Positions 20,195-29,838 of a stretch of DNA of 64,000 bases are shown here, one piece after another. The stretch is from Vibrio gigantis (GTDB taxonomy: Bacteria > Pseudomonadota > Gammaproteobacteria > Enterobacterales > Vibrionaceae). The notes below the pieces were generated by a model, which was not told the DNA's origin, made no database searches, and worked only from the letters and a program-made list of their open reading frames with translations. The position numbers were made by a program, and so were the translations under genes. Each line of letters starts with the position of its first letter. The stretch's first letter is position 1. The DNA is taken from contig NZ_AP025492.1 of NCBI RefSeq assembly GCF_024347515.1, positions 3,162,001 through 3,226,000 of the forward strand, given 5' to 3'.

Positions 20195-20226
20195 AAAAAA
20201 GCCAGCATCGAAATGCTGGCTTTTTG
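20195..20226 (+). terminator. Intrinsic terminator after fbp
   Basis: Arms GCCAGCAT (20201-20208) and ATGCTGGC (20213-20220) with loop CGAA, preceded by A6 and followed by T5. The A-run makes it work also for the convergent DUF2799 gene. Confidence 0.9.
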
Positions 20227-20254
20227 TTGTTCACCGAGTTAACCAACCACTGGA

Positions 20255-20611
20255 TTATCGAATATCAAATTTCGATTCTGCGCCTCTTTCATAATTGAAG
20301 CGGAACCATTTATCGACATCATCGCAAATGCCCAGATAGGTCTCACCGCGACGCCCTAATGCTCTTGGATTTTGGGAGCAATACTGAGTTTTACCCACTT
20401 CATAGCCTTGGTCATAAGCGGCATACAAATCGGCATCAATCGACGGTGACGAGGCGGCTTCAGCAAGACTTGCTTCCGTCTGCTTTGTTTTCCCTTTCAG
20501 TGCCATTTCTTCACCAAAACTCTGCCAATCGGTTGTGTTCATAGATGTTGGTGGCGGAGTTTGCGCACAACCAAATAACATTACTGATAGCACCAATAAT
20601 AGATATTTCAT
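20255..20611 (-). CDS. DUF2799 domain lipoprotein
   Basis: Small predicted lipoprotein of 118 residues: signal peptide with lipobox LFGC (Cys15), then a helical domain with YDQGYEVGKTQYCSQNPRAL and GLY-like ETYLGICD, which match the DUF2799 family as I know it. No biochemical function is known to me. A strong AGGAGG lies before the ATG. It stands 81 bases downstream of ytfP on the same strand, so it could be read from the tamAB-ytfP unit or alone. Confidence 0.82.
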   Translation of the reverse strand: MKYLLLVLSVMLFGCAQTPPPTSMNTTDWQSFGEEMALKGKTKQTEASLAEAASSPSIDADLYAAYDQGYEVGKTQYCSQNPRALGRRGETYLGICDDVDKWFRFNYERGAESKFDIR

Positions 20612-20692
20612 AATTTCCTCCTGATGGAAAAGACTAGCCTATATATTAAGACTTCTAGCTATTACGTCAGAATGCTTTCAGTAGTTCATTCA

Positions 20693-21049
20693 CTATAGCG
20701 GGGTGTTCCGCTTACACCAGTCACCCGAAAGTATTTCTTTATTAGCTGTTAGATCAAGCTGATACAAATATACCCATGCTAATCCAAATATAGTCTCTAT
20801 TTGCTCGCGACGATACTCGACAGGCACATCTTCTAGCCGATCGAGTGACTCCAAAACTTCGTCGTTAATGATATAGACCTCGCCAACGACACTTTTCTTT
20901 CCAAAAATCATCGCCGGATAGGTACCTAAGTCAAAAAGAGTGTAATCCTTAGGTGTATCAAACCGCCCAACAAAATCGCAGCCCTTTAAATAATGGTGGT
21001 TGGACTGGCCTTTCCTCAAGGTTCCATAGACAAAAACAAGATGTGGCAT
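20693..21049 (-). CDS. ytfP: Gamma-glutamylcyclotransferase-like protein YtfP
   Basis: 118-residue member of the AIG2/GGCT fold: HLVFVYGTLRKGQSNHHYL at the start contains the YGTLRxG substrate loop, and LDRLEDVPVEYRRE contributes the region of the conserved acidic residue. The E. coli homologue is encoded right after tamB, as here. Its substrate is not established. It starts 73 bases after tamB ends and is probably the third gene of that operon. Confidence 0.88.
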   Translation of the reverse strand: MPHLVFVYGTLRKGQSNHHYLKGCDFVGRFDTPKDYTLFDLGTYPAMIFGKKSVVGEVYIINDEVLESLDRLEDVPVEYRREQIETIFGLAWVYLYQLDLTANKEILSGDWCKRNTPL

Positions 21050-21122
21050 AAGCCCTCCATGAGCCTTTCTATTTGCATTCCAGCCAATGGATGAAACCAG
21101 ATCGATTTGAATTCAAATTGCG

Positions 21123-24100
21123 TTACTCAAACTCAAATTGATAGAGAAGATCTACGGCACTGTCTAAACCAGACACGGCTTCGACGTAAAGGTCCTGCAT
21201 CAATCGATAACGAACTGTGAACTCACCAAGCGAGTTGAAGATACCCACACCATACTTCACCTGTAATCCTGGAAGGATATAACCACTTACCGTTACTTGA
21301 GAGTCATCGCCAGATCCTGCGGTATCCAGTTGCAAGTCCTGTACACCAAATGCTTCACCAATTTCGCCAACAACCTTACCACTCTTCGCCAAACTCAAAC
21401 CAATTAAGGTGGTTGTCATCGAACCACTCGACTCACCATCAATATCTTGACCACGCAAAATATAAGACAGCGCATTCGCTTGTGGCATCGCAGGGTCAGA
21501 ATAAATCTCGATCGTCGGTTCTGTCGCTGGGCCTGTCACTCGAATACCTGCAGTCACATCATCTTGAGTATTGTCTGGGTTACGTATCGCATTGATGGCT
21601 ACGTATGGCTGATCCGGTGGTCCATTCATTAAAATCTTACCCTCTTCGATCAAGAGGTCTTGCCCGAATGATTGGTAAGTACCATCGACGATATTCACTT
21701 CACCGGTAATAAATGGACCTTGGTCTTTTTGAGCCACGTTGAGCTTACCGACTAAATCCCCCTCAAGACCGAACGCAGACAGCTTAAAGTCATCCCCAAT
21801 GGAGATGTTAATGTTAGTCATCACATTGAATGGGATCGCATCCTCGTTTTCTGGCTCTAGATCTTTATTCAAGATAACTTGATCAGAAGAAACACCAACC
21901 GCTGACGGCGGCAAGTCTTCGACAACAATTCGTCCCCAAGGTAATGCTATGTCACCGGTGATTTTCGCAAGCTCTGGCGTGGTATCAATGGTCATGTCAG
22001 GAACAACCTTAACCTTGACCATAGGTGGGATATCAACCATCAATTCATCGGCAAATACTCTGACATTAGAGTGCCATGCTTGAAGATCCTGCCAGTCCCC
22101 GGAGCCCTCGATATCAAGGTGACCATCCGGTGTTTCAACATTGGCATCTAACTTCGCGCTATAGCCGTCAAAATCGAGGTCAATACGACCATCTTTAATA
22201 TCCACAGGCGTAACATCGCCTTTGACTTGAATACCATCAACAGAGAATTGGCCGAAGACTTGAGGGTGCATTAAAAAGCCCTTAACTTTTAAATCACTCT
22301 CAAGGTCGGCTTTCAATAGACTGTACTCACCTAGGATCGGTTGCAAGAAATCGAGGTGGAACGTGGTCAGTTGAATTGCAGCATCGACTATTTTGTCTTC
22401 GGCAAGAATATCAGGCAGCGACACTGTGCCAGACAAGTCACCATTATCAGACACATCCAGTTTAAAATCGGCGTTCAGTTGGTTGTCTTTCAACTGAGCA
22501 TTCAATGCAACGCTTTCCCAACCCAGTATGATTGGCTCACCAACTTGTTGAACAACCTGACCTTTCGGCATATCAAGGCTTACTGTGACTTCTGGCTGAC
22601 CTTGTTCCGACCACTTTGCGTGAGCTTTAACATTCACTAAGCCTTTTAGTTCAGTCTCTTTAGGCACAAAGGCTTTAATCTGATCGAAGTCGAACTGATT
22701 AATTGCAATCTTGGCCTCACCCGATTTTCCCGCACGGATGTCTTCGTCCAAACACACACTCGAACCCGATTGTTTCCAACAGTGCGCTTGGACATCAGCA
22801 AACTGCTTGTCGACATCAGCCTTAATAGAGACAGGTTGATCAAGCACCCAAGGGCCTTGTTGAGTCGTAATTTTGACTCGGTCTAACGAGCCATCCCAAA
22901 TAATAGAAGGCTTTTGAATCAACTCACCAGAGATTGCCAAACTGGTCGATACAATGTCGGATATGACATCTAACGTCACAGTATGCTTTTTCTCACCGCC
23001 ATTTACCGTCAAGTCGATACTTTCTACGTTTTGTTCTTGATAGCTCAAGTTCTTGGCTTTTAACACAAGGTCGGCTTGCGCTTCAGGTAATGGCAATGGA
23101 ACCACAGAGCCGTTAAGAGATAAGGATTCTAGTGTTGCTTCGTTATTCCAATCTACCTTATTAACATTCAGCGTTAGGTCGACCTTGGGCTCTTGAGTTG
23201 GGCCACTAAGTTGGATGTTACCAATCACTTGTCCTTGCAAGTCTGGAACACTTTTCACAAGCTCAGGGAAGTCGATCTCAACACCCATGTTCCATTGCTT
23301 ATCAAGCTCACCCAAAGCCTTAATCGAGTTCACACCGTGAGCCAAGCTCAAGCCACTGGTTTTCAGCTTAGGCTCACCACTTGCGCTTCGATCGGACGCC
23401 GACAACTGGCCTTCAATATCCAATGGGTAATCACGTAAGATCCCCTCGATATCAAGCTTAGGTAGCTCAATCGCCCAGCCACCAGCCTCCGTCAATTCAC
23501 CCGAGGTTACTAAGCTACCGCTGATGTTACCTTCCGCTTCAGGCCACTGTAGTCCAGGTTGAATATCTTTTAGGGATACATCTGCTTGCCAATTAACAAG
23601 CTTCGCCCAATTAGCTTTTACCGTACCATTGAGCTCACCGCCCAAGGTGTTCAATTTCAGTTGCTCAAGCTCTATTTGTTCAGTGGTACCGTTACCCTGT
23701 AAGTCGATGGCTAGGGCAGGAATTTCCTTACCGTCCGCCTCTCCTTTAAGCTGAACATTAAAGCCATCTAATGAACCGTCGGCTTTAAAGCGTTCAATTT
23801 CGGCTTGGTAATCGCTTTTACCAGTTAGAGGCCATTGCGCTTGCCCATCTTCTAGCAGTAAGTCAAATGGCAACGTCGGCTCTAAAGGTTGCAGTTCTCC
23901 AGAGAGCTTGGCTTCTATCAAGTCAGAAAACTGCGAGTCGAGCTGTAGCTTAGCCACACTGCCTTGTGCTTTTAGTGATAACTTCTGTCCAGCAAGGTCG
24001 GTTTCCTTCACCTTAGCGTCCAATGAAAGCTCTAATGGGTAGCCATCTTTCAGCTCTACCTTAGTAGAAAGGTTCGCGCTCGCCTGTGGCATGTCGAGTT

Positions 24101-24881
24101 CAAGAGTGGATACATCAACAGTGTTTTTTCCAGCTCTCGCTTCAAGCCCAAGGTGATTAACAACGATTGGCGTCTCTTGCTCTAAGGTGAAACGATTGAG
24201 ATCAAAGCGTTCTAGTACAACCTGTAATGGAATCCAAACCTCAGGCAGCTCTATCGCGGTTTTAACGGCAGGTTCAGGCTCAACGGCTTCTGGTTTTGGC
24301 TCTTCAGTTGGTTCAGCAAGTTTAACTTTTAGATCATTGAACAAGGTTGGCGATACTGTCAGCTTTTCGCCCTGCATACTCAAAGCCGTAGAGAACAAAC
24401 TCCATTCAATCTCATTACCCAAGATGTTCAACTTAATATCTGATAAAGCGATGCGATTGATGGTGATTGGGAGTGGCGTTTTTACCGACTTAAGAGGTGG
24501 CGTTGGCTCAGTCTCTTCTGTAGAGGTAGGAGGAAGCTCCGTAAAAGTAAAATCTAGCCCTTGAATTGCAATGCGATCAACACACAGCTTAGGATCGAGC
24601 AAACAACGAGGATTAATAGCCAATACCAGCTTTTCCACCTTGGTATCGATATGGAGGCTATCATCCTTAAATTGAACATTATTAAGCGTAAAACTTGGGA
24701 AAAGAGCACCTTTAGTACTTTCCACTTTAAGTTGTGGCAGTGCTTTTTCCGCTCCCCACAGCACGGTGTTCAACCCTGGGTTGGTGAACAATACAAAACC
24801 TAACAGGGTTATTAACAACAGCAAAATGGACGTCAATGAAATCGACGTCCATTTTATGCACTTACCCATCACTTTGATCAT
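21123..24881 (-). CDS. tamB: Translocation and assembly module subunit TamB
   Basis: Very large AsmA-like protein spanning the periplasm; with TamA it helps insert some outer-membrane proteins and takes part in phospholipid delivery to the outer membrane. 1252 residues: a single N-terminal transmembrane helix (about 13-33), a long beta-rich groove of repeated short strands, and the C-terminal DUF490 domain (for example GDDFKLSAFGLEGDLVGKLN and the end VEAVSGLDSAVDLLYQFEFE). The ATG overlaps the tamA stop by four bases. Length agrees with the E. coli protein (about 1259). Confidence 0.95.
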   Translation of the reverse strand: MIKVMGKCIKWTSISLTSILLLLITLLGFVLFTNPGLNTVLWGAEKALPQLKVESTKGALFPSFTLNNVQFKDDSLHIDTKVEKLVLAINPRCLLDPKLCVDRIAIQGLDFTFTELPPTSTEETEPTPPLKSVKTPLPITINRIALSDIKLNILGNEIEWSLFSTALSMQGEKLTVSPTLFNDLKVKLAEPTEEPKPEAVEPEPAVKTAIELPEVWIPLQVVLERFDLNRFTLEQETPIVVNHLGLEARAGKNTVDVSTLELDMPQASANLSTKVELKDGYPLELSLDAKVKETDLAGQKLSLKAQGSVAKLQLDSQFSDLIEAKLSGELQPLEPTLPFDLLLEDGQAQWPLTGKSDYQAEIERFKADGSLDGFNVQLKGEADGKEIPALAIDLQGNGTTEQIELEQLKLNTLGGELNGTVKANWAKLVNWQADVSLKDIQPGLQWPEAEGNISGSLVTSGELTEAGGWAIELPKLDIEGILRDYPLDIEGQLSASDRSASGEPKLKTSGLSLAHGVNSIKALGELDKQWNMGVEIDFPELVKSVPDLQGQVIGNIQLSGPTQEPKVDLTLNVNKVDWNNEATLESLSLNGSVVPLPLPEAQADLVLKAKNLSYQEQNVESIDLTVNGGEKKHTVTLDVISDIVSTSLAISGELIQKPSIIWDGSLDRVKITTQQGPWVLDQPVSIKADVDKQFADVQAHCWKQSGSSVCLDEDIRAGKSGEAKIAINQFDFDQIKAFVPKETELKGLVNVKAHAKWSEQGQPEVTVSLDMPKGQVVQQVGEPIILGWESVALNAQLKDNQLNADFKLDVSDNGDLSGTVSLPDILAEDKIVDAAIQLTTFHLDFLQPILGEYSLLKADLESDLKVKGFLMHPQVFGQFSVDGIQVKGDVTPVDIKDGRIDLDFDGYSAKLDANVETPDGHLDIEGSGDWQDLQAWHSNVRVFADELMVDIPPMVKVKVVPDMTIDTTPELAKITGDIALPWGRIVVEDLPPSAVGVSSDQVILNKDLEPENEDAIPFNVMTNINISIGDDFKLSAFGLEGDLVGKLNVAQKDQGPFITGEVNIVDGTYQSFGQDLLIEEGKILMNGPPDQPYVAINAIRNPDNTQDDVTAGIRVTGPATEPTIEIYSDPAMPQANALSYILRGQDIDGESSGSMTTTLIGLSLAKSGKVVGEIGEAFGVQDLQLDTAGSGDDSQVTVSGYILPGLQVKYGVGIFNSLGEFTVRYRLMQDLYVEAVSGLDSAVDLLYQFEFE

Positions 24882-26590
24882 AACTCTGGTCCTAAACTAA
24901 AGTGCAATTGGAACTCATCACCTTTCTTCGCATCTAGACCCCAAGCAAAATCTAAACTCACAGGACCGACAGGCGACGCCCAACGAACCCCGACACCAGT
25001 ACCACGTTTCCATTCGGGGGTATCATTAAATGCATCACCAATATCGTAAAAGGCTGCCCCCCACCAATTCCCAACTAAGCGGTATTGATATTCAAACGAG
25101 CTGGTTGCGATGAATTTGGCACCGGTTAGTGCGCCACTTTCATCGCGCGGAGAGATCGATTCATAGCCATAGCCTCGAATGCTGTTGTCACCACCGGCGA
25201 AGAACCTTAGGGAGGGAGACAGTTTCTCAAACTCATCGGCAAAGTTTCCACCAAATTGAAGTCGAGTTAGACCACGGTGGTTGTTACCGATACTTCTAAT
25301 CCAAGCGGTTTGTCCTTGGAAGCGTACTACTTTGGTTTCAGAGAGTAAGGTATCATCAGCCGCCTCAACCATGATGGTTTGTTTATCACCCCACATAGGC
25401 ATCGCACCACCACGCGTTCGAGTTCGTGAGAACGAGATACCCGGCAACACGAATTGCGCTAAATCATCCTGCAAACCTTGCTCATAGTTTTCAACCAAGT
25501 ATCGAATGAAGACAGTACGTTGCCAGCCGTTGTCAAGACGCCAATATCTCTCTAACGCTAAGTTTGACTCCAAACTCTTGGTATCACGATTATCTAGGTT
25601 CTTCATCCCGTACTTAACTTGGTAATAATCATTAAGCACATCATCTAATGGAATTTTATAAGTCGCGGTAATCGTCTGTTCAGGTTTGGATATCGACAAA
25701 CTACTATTAAAACTATGACCAAGTTCGTTAACCCAAGGTTTCTTCCATTTGAGCGTGCCTTTCACACCAAGGTCTGTTGATACACCGATACCCGTTTCGA
25801 TTTGGTTACGCGCTTGCGGAGCAAGGTTGACCTTCATCGGGATTTCTCGACCTTCACCCAACTGGCTTAAATCAGGCTCAACAAATACCGAGGAAAACCA
25901 ATCTGTATTAGACAAGTTTTGGTTGTACTCTCCGACTTTGGTAATTGAGTAAGGTTCGCCATCTTCAAATGGCTTGAGAGATTGAACTTTGTCATCTTCA
26001 ATTTGACTGCCCGTCACTGCGGTTGTACCAAAGTGATAACGGATACCACTGTTATAATGAAGTCGGACATAAGCGCGGTTTAATTCGGGGGCAACTTCGA
26101 GTTTGCTGACCTCATACGAACCATCAAAATAGCCTTTCGCTAATCCAAGGTTGCGGATCGATGACTTCAAAGAGTCATAATTACCATGATTCAGGACTGA
26201 GCCTTTAGACAGGTTACTCTTAGCAATCAATGCCAGAAAGTCTGGATCATCTTCGGCTTCACCAGTCAGTACGATATCTGACGCATAAATGACAACAGGC
26301 TCTCCCGGCTCAACCGTAACGGTGAGTTCAGTGTCGTCTTCAGAGTGAGAAAATGTAATGCGAGGTTGGTAGTAACCTAACGCATTGAGCGCTTCTTTGA
26401 TCATAGATTCCAAGCGAGACTGGAACCGCAGCGAAACCGCATACTCTTCTTCAGGAATAGCACTCAGATAAGCATCAACGTTGTCTTCAAGCGCTCCATC
26501 TAGCCCTTTAACCTCAAGGGAAACGTCAGCGAAAGCGAGCGTCGATGACAGTAGAGTGCCAATCAGAACTGGTAAAGTTTTTCTTATCAT
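24878..26590 (-). CDS. tamA: Translocation and assembly module subunit TamA
   Basis: Omp85-family outer-membrane barrel partner of TamB. 570 residues: signal peptide (cleavage after about 21, ALAFA), three POTRA domains (about 22-270) and a 16-stranded barrel ending LHFSLGPEL. The Omp85 loop motif appears as FFAGGDNSIRGYGYESISPR. Divergent from msrA as in E. coli (ytfM). The overlap with tamB indicates translational coupling of the two partners. Confidence 0.95.
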   Translation of the reverse strand: MIRKTLPVLIGTLLSSTLAFADVSLEVKGLDGALEDNVDAYLSAIPEEEYAVSLRFQSRLESMIKEALNALGYYQPRITFSHSEDDTELTVTVEPGEPVVIYASDIVLTGEAEDDPDFLALIAKSNLSKGSVLNHGNYDSLKSSIRNLGLAKGYFDGSYEVSKLEVAPELNRAYVRLHYNSGIRYHFGTTAVTGSQIEDDKVQSLKPFEDGEPYSITKVGEYNQNLSNTDWFSSVFVEPDLSQLGEGREIPMKVNLAPQARNQIETGIGVSTDLGVKGTLKWKKPWVNELGHSFNSSLSISKPEQTITATYKIPLDDVLNDYYQVKYGMKNLDNRDTKSLESNLALERYWRLDNGWQRTVFIRYLVENYEQGLQDDLAQFVLPGISFSRTRTRGGAMPMWGDKQTIMVEAADDTLLSETKVVRFQGQTAWIRSIGNNHRGLTRLQFGGNFADEFEKLSPSLRFFAGGDNSIRGYGYESISPRDESGALTGAKFIATSSFEYQYRLVGNWWGAAFYDIGDAFNDTPEWKRGTGVGVRWASPVGPVSLDFAWGLDAKKGDEFQLHFSLGPEL

Positions 26591-26767
26591 GTTTAATTGG
26601 TGAAGAAGTTATCAATACGTTAATAAGTGAAAAGAAATAATACCGCTAAAAAGCCATTGAGTCTGTAATAAATCCTGGAATAACACGGTCTAATTTAAAG
26701 ACTTAATCAATATTAACCACCGTTAATACAAACCAACGCGGTCAACGTATGCGAAAAGGGATATAAC

Positions 26768-27397
26768 ATGCTAAACAAACAACAACTGGTTTCCGCAGCC
26801 ACCGCATTGCCGGGAAATACTGCTCCAATTCAAATCACTGAGCGTCATTACGTGAATCAAACCGACTTGCTAGCTGCCCCTGTGGGCTCCCAACAAGAAG
26901 TGTTGTTAGGCATGGGATGTTTCTGGGGAGCTGAACGTCTGTTTTGGCAATTAGACGGTGTGGTTTCTACATCAGTGGGCTACGCTGGCGGTTACACAGT
27001 GAATCCAACCTATGAACAAGTGTGTACCGGACAAACTGGCCATACAGAAGTCGTTCGTGTCATTTTTGATAGTGAGCAAACCTCTTTAGCACAAATACTT
27101 GAGACCTTCTGGGAGCGCCATGACCCGACTCAGGGCATGCGCCAAGGTAATGATTTAGGCACACAATATCGCTCTGCTCTCTATACCTTCAGTGAAGAAC
27201 AGCAGGCCGTTGCTGAACAATCTCGACAAAATTACCAAAGAGCGATTACTGCCTCTTTAGGCAATGAGATTACGACAGAAGTTCTACCTGCTGGGAAATA
27301 TTTTTTCGCGGAAACCTATCACCAACAGTACTTAGCTAAGAACCCTAATGGGTACTGCGGCTTGGGCGGAACAGGTGTGTGTTTCCCCCCGCAATAA
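26768..27397 (+). CDS. msrA: Peptide methionine-S-sulfoxide reductase MsrA
   Basis: Repairs the S epimer of methionine sulfoxide in proteins. 209 residues; catalytic Cys51 in [13 protein letters not shown], followed by [20 protein letters not shown] and YRSALY, with resolving cysteines near the C-terminus ([15 protein letters not shown]). The long N-terminal extension matches E. coli MsrA. Monocistronic. An insertion sequence begins 35 bases after the stop and separates the gene from the nearest terminator-like hairpin. Confidence 0.96.
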   Translation: MLNKQQLVSAATALPGNTAPIQITERHYVNQTDLLAAPVGSQQEVLLGMGCFWGAERLFWQLDGVVSTSVGYAGGYTVNPTYEQVCTGQTGHTEVVRVIFDSEQTSLAQILETFWERHDPTQGMRQGNDLGTQYRSALYTFSEEQQAVAEQSRQNYQRAITASLGNEITTEVLPAGKYFFAETYHQQYLAKNPNGYCGLGGTGVCFPPQ

Positions 27398-27465
27398 CGC
27401 ATAAAGAGAAACGGAATTCAGAGCAATCAAATGACCCGTCCTGATATGGGTTGACACTTGATTGA

Positions 27466-28272
27466 CTAAAACGCTCGATGTATTTCATCGGGCGTTTTGT
27501 ATTTTAGAGCCGTGTGAGGCCTATATTCATTATAGATTTTTACTGATTCAGCGACCATTTTCTTTGCTTCATCTAAATCATTAGGTTTATTCAACAGATA
27601 CTCCATCTTCAGTATTCCGTTGATCCTCTCTGCCAACGCATTCTGATAACAGTCATAGCCATCAGTCATTGAGCAAGATACACCATACTGTCGATGCAAC
27701 TCTTGGTATTCAACAGAGCAGTACTGAACACCTCGATCTGAGTGATGGACAAGCTCACCTGTATTCTTCCGCTCTTTCAACGCGTTTAAAAAGGCCTGCT
27801 TGACCGTGCGAGCTTTCATATCATCACTTATGTGATAGCCCACGATTTTTCTTGAGTAAGCGTCCGTCACTAAACTGAGATACGTACTACCACGCCGCGT
27901 TGCTAGATAAGTAATATCGGCAACCCATAATTGCTCTGGTCCTTCCGGTATTAAGCCTTCTTTGATTCGATTTGGATGGCAGTAAAAGCGATGATTACTG
28001 TTTGTGGTTCGATGGTAAGCCCTTCGATTCTGTACTAATAATCGATTCATTCTCAGCAGAGAGAATAAGCGGTCTCGCCCGATTTCAATATCGTTCTGAG
28101 CAAGTAAATACTTGATCTTACGAGTCCCTATACGAGGGTGCATCATCCTTTGCTCCTTCACAAAACCGAGTACAGATTCATCTTTCTTTGTCTGATGAAT
28201 TTCGGCAACACAGCGTTTGTAGAAAGCTTGTCTTGTAATACCTATGAAGTGACAAGCTTTAGTAACGGTCAA
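27466..28272 (-). CDS. IS3-family transposase OrfB (DDE integrase domain)
   Basis: Catalytic part of the transposase. The 268-residue frame has an N-terminal HTH_21-type region (about 40-95) and an rve integrase core with D119 (LWVADITYLA), D179 (VHHSDRGVQYCS) and E215 (NALAERINGILKMEY), spaced as DD35E. The first possible start is a TTG at 28272 with no ribosome binding site. It is therefore most likely made as an OrfAB fusion by -1 frameshifting from orfA. Confidence 0.92.
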   Translation of the reverse strand: MTVTKACHFIGITRQAFYKRCVAEIHQTKKDESVLGFVKEQRMMHPRIGTRKIKYLLAQNDIEIGRDRLFSLLRMNRLLVQNRRAYHRTTNSNHRFYCHPNRIKEGLIPEGPEQLWVADITYLATRRGSTYLSLVTDAYSRKIVGYHISDDMKARTVKQAFLNALKERKNTGELVHHSDRGVQYCSVEYQELHRQYGVSCSMTDGYDCYQNALAERINGILKMEYLLNKPNDLDEAKKMVAESVKIYNEYRPHTALKYKTPDEIHRAF

Positions 28273-28688
28273 CTTTCTGACCGTTTTTTCCTTAATAACT
28301 CGGCCTTGCGCTTCTTTGAGATTCGGACTCCGAAATCTCGATCCATGACTTTTACAACCGCTTCAAAGAACTCAGCTTTGAGCTGAGTTTCTTCTAATTG
28401 CTGCTCGAGTTCTTTGATTCGTTGCTCTGGGGTTTGAGTTGAGGAAGAGTTTGACATAGTCGCTCCTAACGCTCTCGATTGTTCTATTCCTTTAGACCAA
28501 TCTAGTTGACCATGTTTGCGAAGCCAAACTAAAACGGTAGAGCGACCTTGGATCCCATAACGTTCTTGAGCTTGCTTATAAGTCATTTCGCCTTTTTCAA
28601 CTTGGCTTACGACTGCCAATTTAAAGGCAAGAGAATAATCTCGTTGAGTACGTCTACTTGTTGTTTTCATGACACTCTCCAATTTCAT
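28269..28688 (-). CDS. IS3-family transposase OrfA (helix-turn-helix)
   Basis: 139 residues: an N-terminal HTH domain of the transposase-8 type (YSLAFKLAVVSQVEKGEMTY, then AQERYGIQGRSTVLVWLRKHG) and a C-terminal leucine-zipper-like coiled coil (about 88-112, EQRIKELEQQLEETQLKAE). Six A residues on the minus strand (complement of 28284-28289) lie five codons before its stop. Slipping back one base there joins it to orfB. Binds the IS ends; regulates and directs the fused transposase. Confidence 0.9.
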   Translation of the reverse strand: MKLESVMKTTSRRTQRDYSLAFKLAVVSQVEKGEMTYKQAQERYGIQGRSTVLVWLRKHGQLDWSKGIEQSRALGATMSNSSSTQTPEQRIKELEQQLEETQLKAEFFEAVVKVMDRDFGVRISKKRKAELLRKKRSES

Positions 28689-28729
28689 GTTGGAAATGTG
28701 TCAACCATATTTAGGACGGTACAAAAACT

Positions 28730-28761
28730 AAAAAAGGGCTTTCGTTAGGAAGCCCTTTTTT
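28730..28761. terminator. Bidirectional terminator downstream of ytfK, cut off from msrA by the IS
   Basis: 12-base perfect arms (28730-28741 and 28750-28761) starting with A6 and ending with T6. It serves ytfK on the minus strand. Before IS insertion it would have been only about 40 bases after the msrA stop, so it was probably shared by the two convergent genes. Confidence 0.85.
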
Positions 28762-28802
28762 GCGTTTAATCGATCAAGGTGAGAGCGATTTACAAAAATC
28801 AA

Positions 28803-29003
28803 TTACACCGGAAGCGCTGCAATTGTACCGTTCACTTCTTTGAAAATGGTGAGTTTTTGTTTATCTGAAACTTCAGGAAGCAGTACTTTGCCTTGGTCGA
28901 AGCGAAACTCTCCAACACCCTCAATAGCAAACTGGCCTTTGAATAGGACTTTAACGAAACGCGCCACCTGATGTGGGCGGTAAGTAGAAAATTTTCTTAA
29001 CAT
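28803..29003 (-). CDS. ytfK: DUF1107 protein YtfK
   Basis: 66-residue cytoplasmic protein resembling E. coli YtfK along its whole length (YRPHQVARFVKVLFKGQFAI, FDQGKVLLPEVSDKQKL). In E. coli YtfK has been reported to interact with SpoT and favour ppGpp accumulation under phosphate or fatty-acid starvation; whether that holds here is inference. Divergent from ytfJ. In E. coli ytfL lies between ytfK and msrA; here there is no ytfL, only the IS. Confidence 0.88.
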   Translation of the reverse strand: MLRKFSTYRPHQVARFVKVLFKGQFAIEGVGEFRFDQGKVLLPEVSDKQKLTIFKEVNGTIAALPV

Positions 29004-29255
29004 ATTACAACCTCAATTCCATTTGAGTACTACAGCCACGTACCTGAACACTGGCGAGTTCGAAGCACATTTAATCGCTAATTCCTTTAGCAAACAGCAA
29101 GATAATCTGTTGTTTATCTTGATATTGTTGCATTATACCTTTTGGTAACAAGCCTGCAACTTATTTCTACATCGTACGATAAAAAAGTTAAAGAGGCATT
29201 TTTCAAATTTCATATTATACTTCCAATGCAAACCAACAAGCGGAACAAAAATATA

Positions 29256-29807
29256 ATGAAAAACAAAACTCTACTGGCTTTATTAGCCGCAGCCTCTCCA
29301 CTCTTCGCCAATGCTCATAACTTATCTGTAGGTTCAACTCTTCCTGCCGTTGATGTTAGCAACTATGGTGAAATCGTTCTAAACGACGGTAATACCGGAT
29401 ACCAAGCTTGGGCAACCAGCAATCTCCTAGGTAAAGTTCGCGTCGTTCAAGCTATCGCAGGCCGCAGCAGCTCTAAAGAGCTAAACGCGCCACTGATGGC
29501 AGCAATTACAGCATCGAAATTTTCAGAAGACAGCTACCAAACCACGACCATCATCAACCAAGATGATGCGATTTGGGGCACAGGCTCTTTTGTTAAATCG
29601 TCAGCAGAAAGCAGCAAAGAAGAATTTCCATGGTCTTCTATGGTCCTAGATGAAGATGGTGCGGTTGCGTCATCATGGGCCCTGAAAGAAGAAAGCTCAG
29701 CGATTATCGTTCAAGACAAGCAAGGTAAAATCTTGTTTGTTAAAGAAGGTGCATTAAACGAGTCAGAAGTCACTCAAGTCATTGAGTTGATTAAAGCCAG
29801 CCTTTAA
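29256..29807 (+). CDS. ytfJ: YtfJ-family periplasmic protein
   Basis: 183-residue predicted periplasmic protein with a thioredoxin-like fold but no CxxC. The frame is open from 29142, but the ATG at 29256 begins the signal peptide MKNKTLLALLAAASPLFANA, so I use that. Then LSVGSTLPAVDVSNYGEIVL and NQDDAIWGTGSFVKSSAESS match the YtfJ family. Function unknown. Its downstream hairpin overlaps a Zur-box-like sequence that precedes the zinc operon. Confidence 0.9.
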   Translation: MKNKTLLALLAAASPLFANAHNLSVGSTLPAVDVSNYGEIVLNDGNTGYQAWATSNLLGKVRVVQAIAGRSSSKELNAPLMAAITASKFSEDSYQTTTIINQDDAIWGTGSFVKSSAESSKEEFPWSSMVLDEDGAVASSWALKEESSAIIVQDKQGKILFVKEGALNESEVTQVIELIKASL

Positions 29808-29838
29808 TCAGATATTCGCGTCTTTTTAGAGATCTAAT

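Larger units (their letters stand above)
27432..28723 (-). mobile_element. IS3-family insertion sequence, complete
   Basis: A 1292-base element bounded by imperfect terminal inverted repeats: left TGACCCGTCCTGATATGGGT and right (read inward) TGTACCGTCCTAAATATGGT, both continuing into TTGACAC. The ends are TG...CA as in IS3. AAA flanks both sides, consistent with a 3-base target duplication but also with chance in A-rich DNA. Two overlapping ORFs give the orfA/orfB layout. Both reading frames are intact, so the copy may be active. I do not assign a named IS. Confidence 0.9.

Noticed and set aside
27432..28723. IS as part of a larger genomic island
   Set aside because: Genes on both sides keep the conserved ytf order, and there are no tRNA, integrase or unusual cargo genes nearby.
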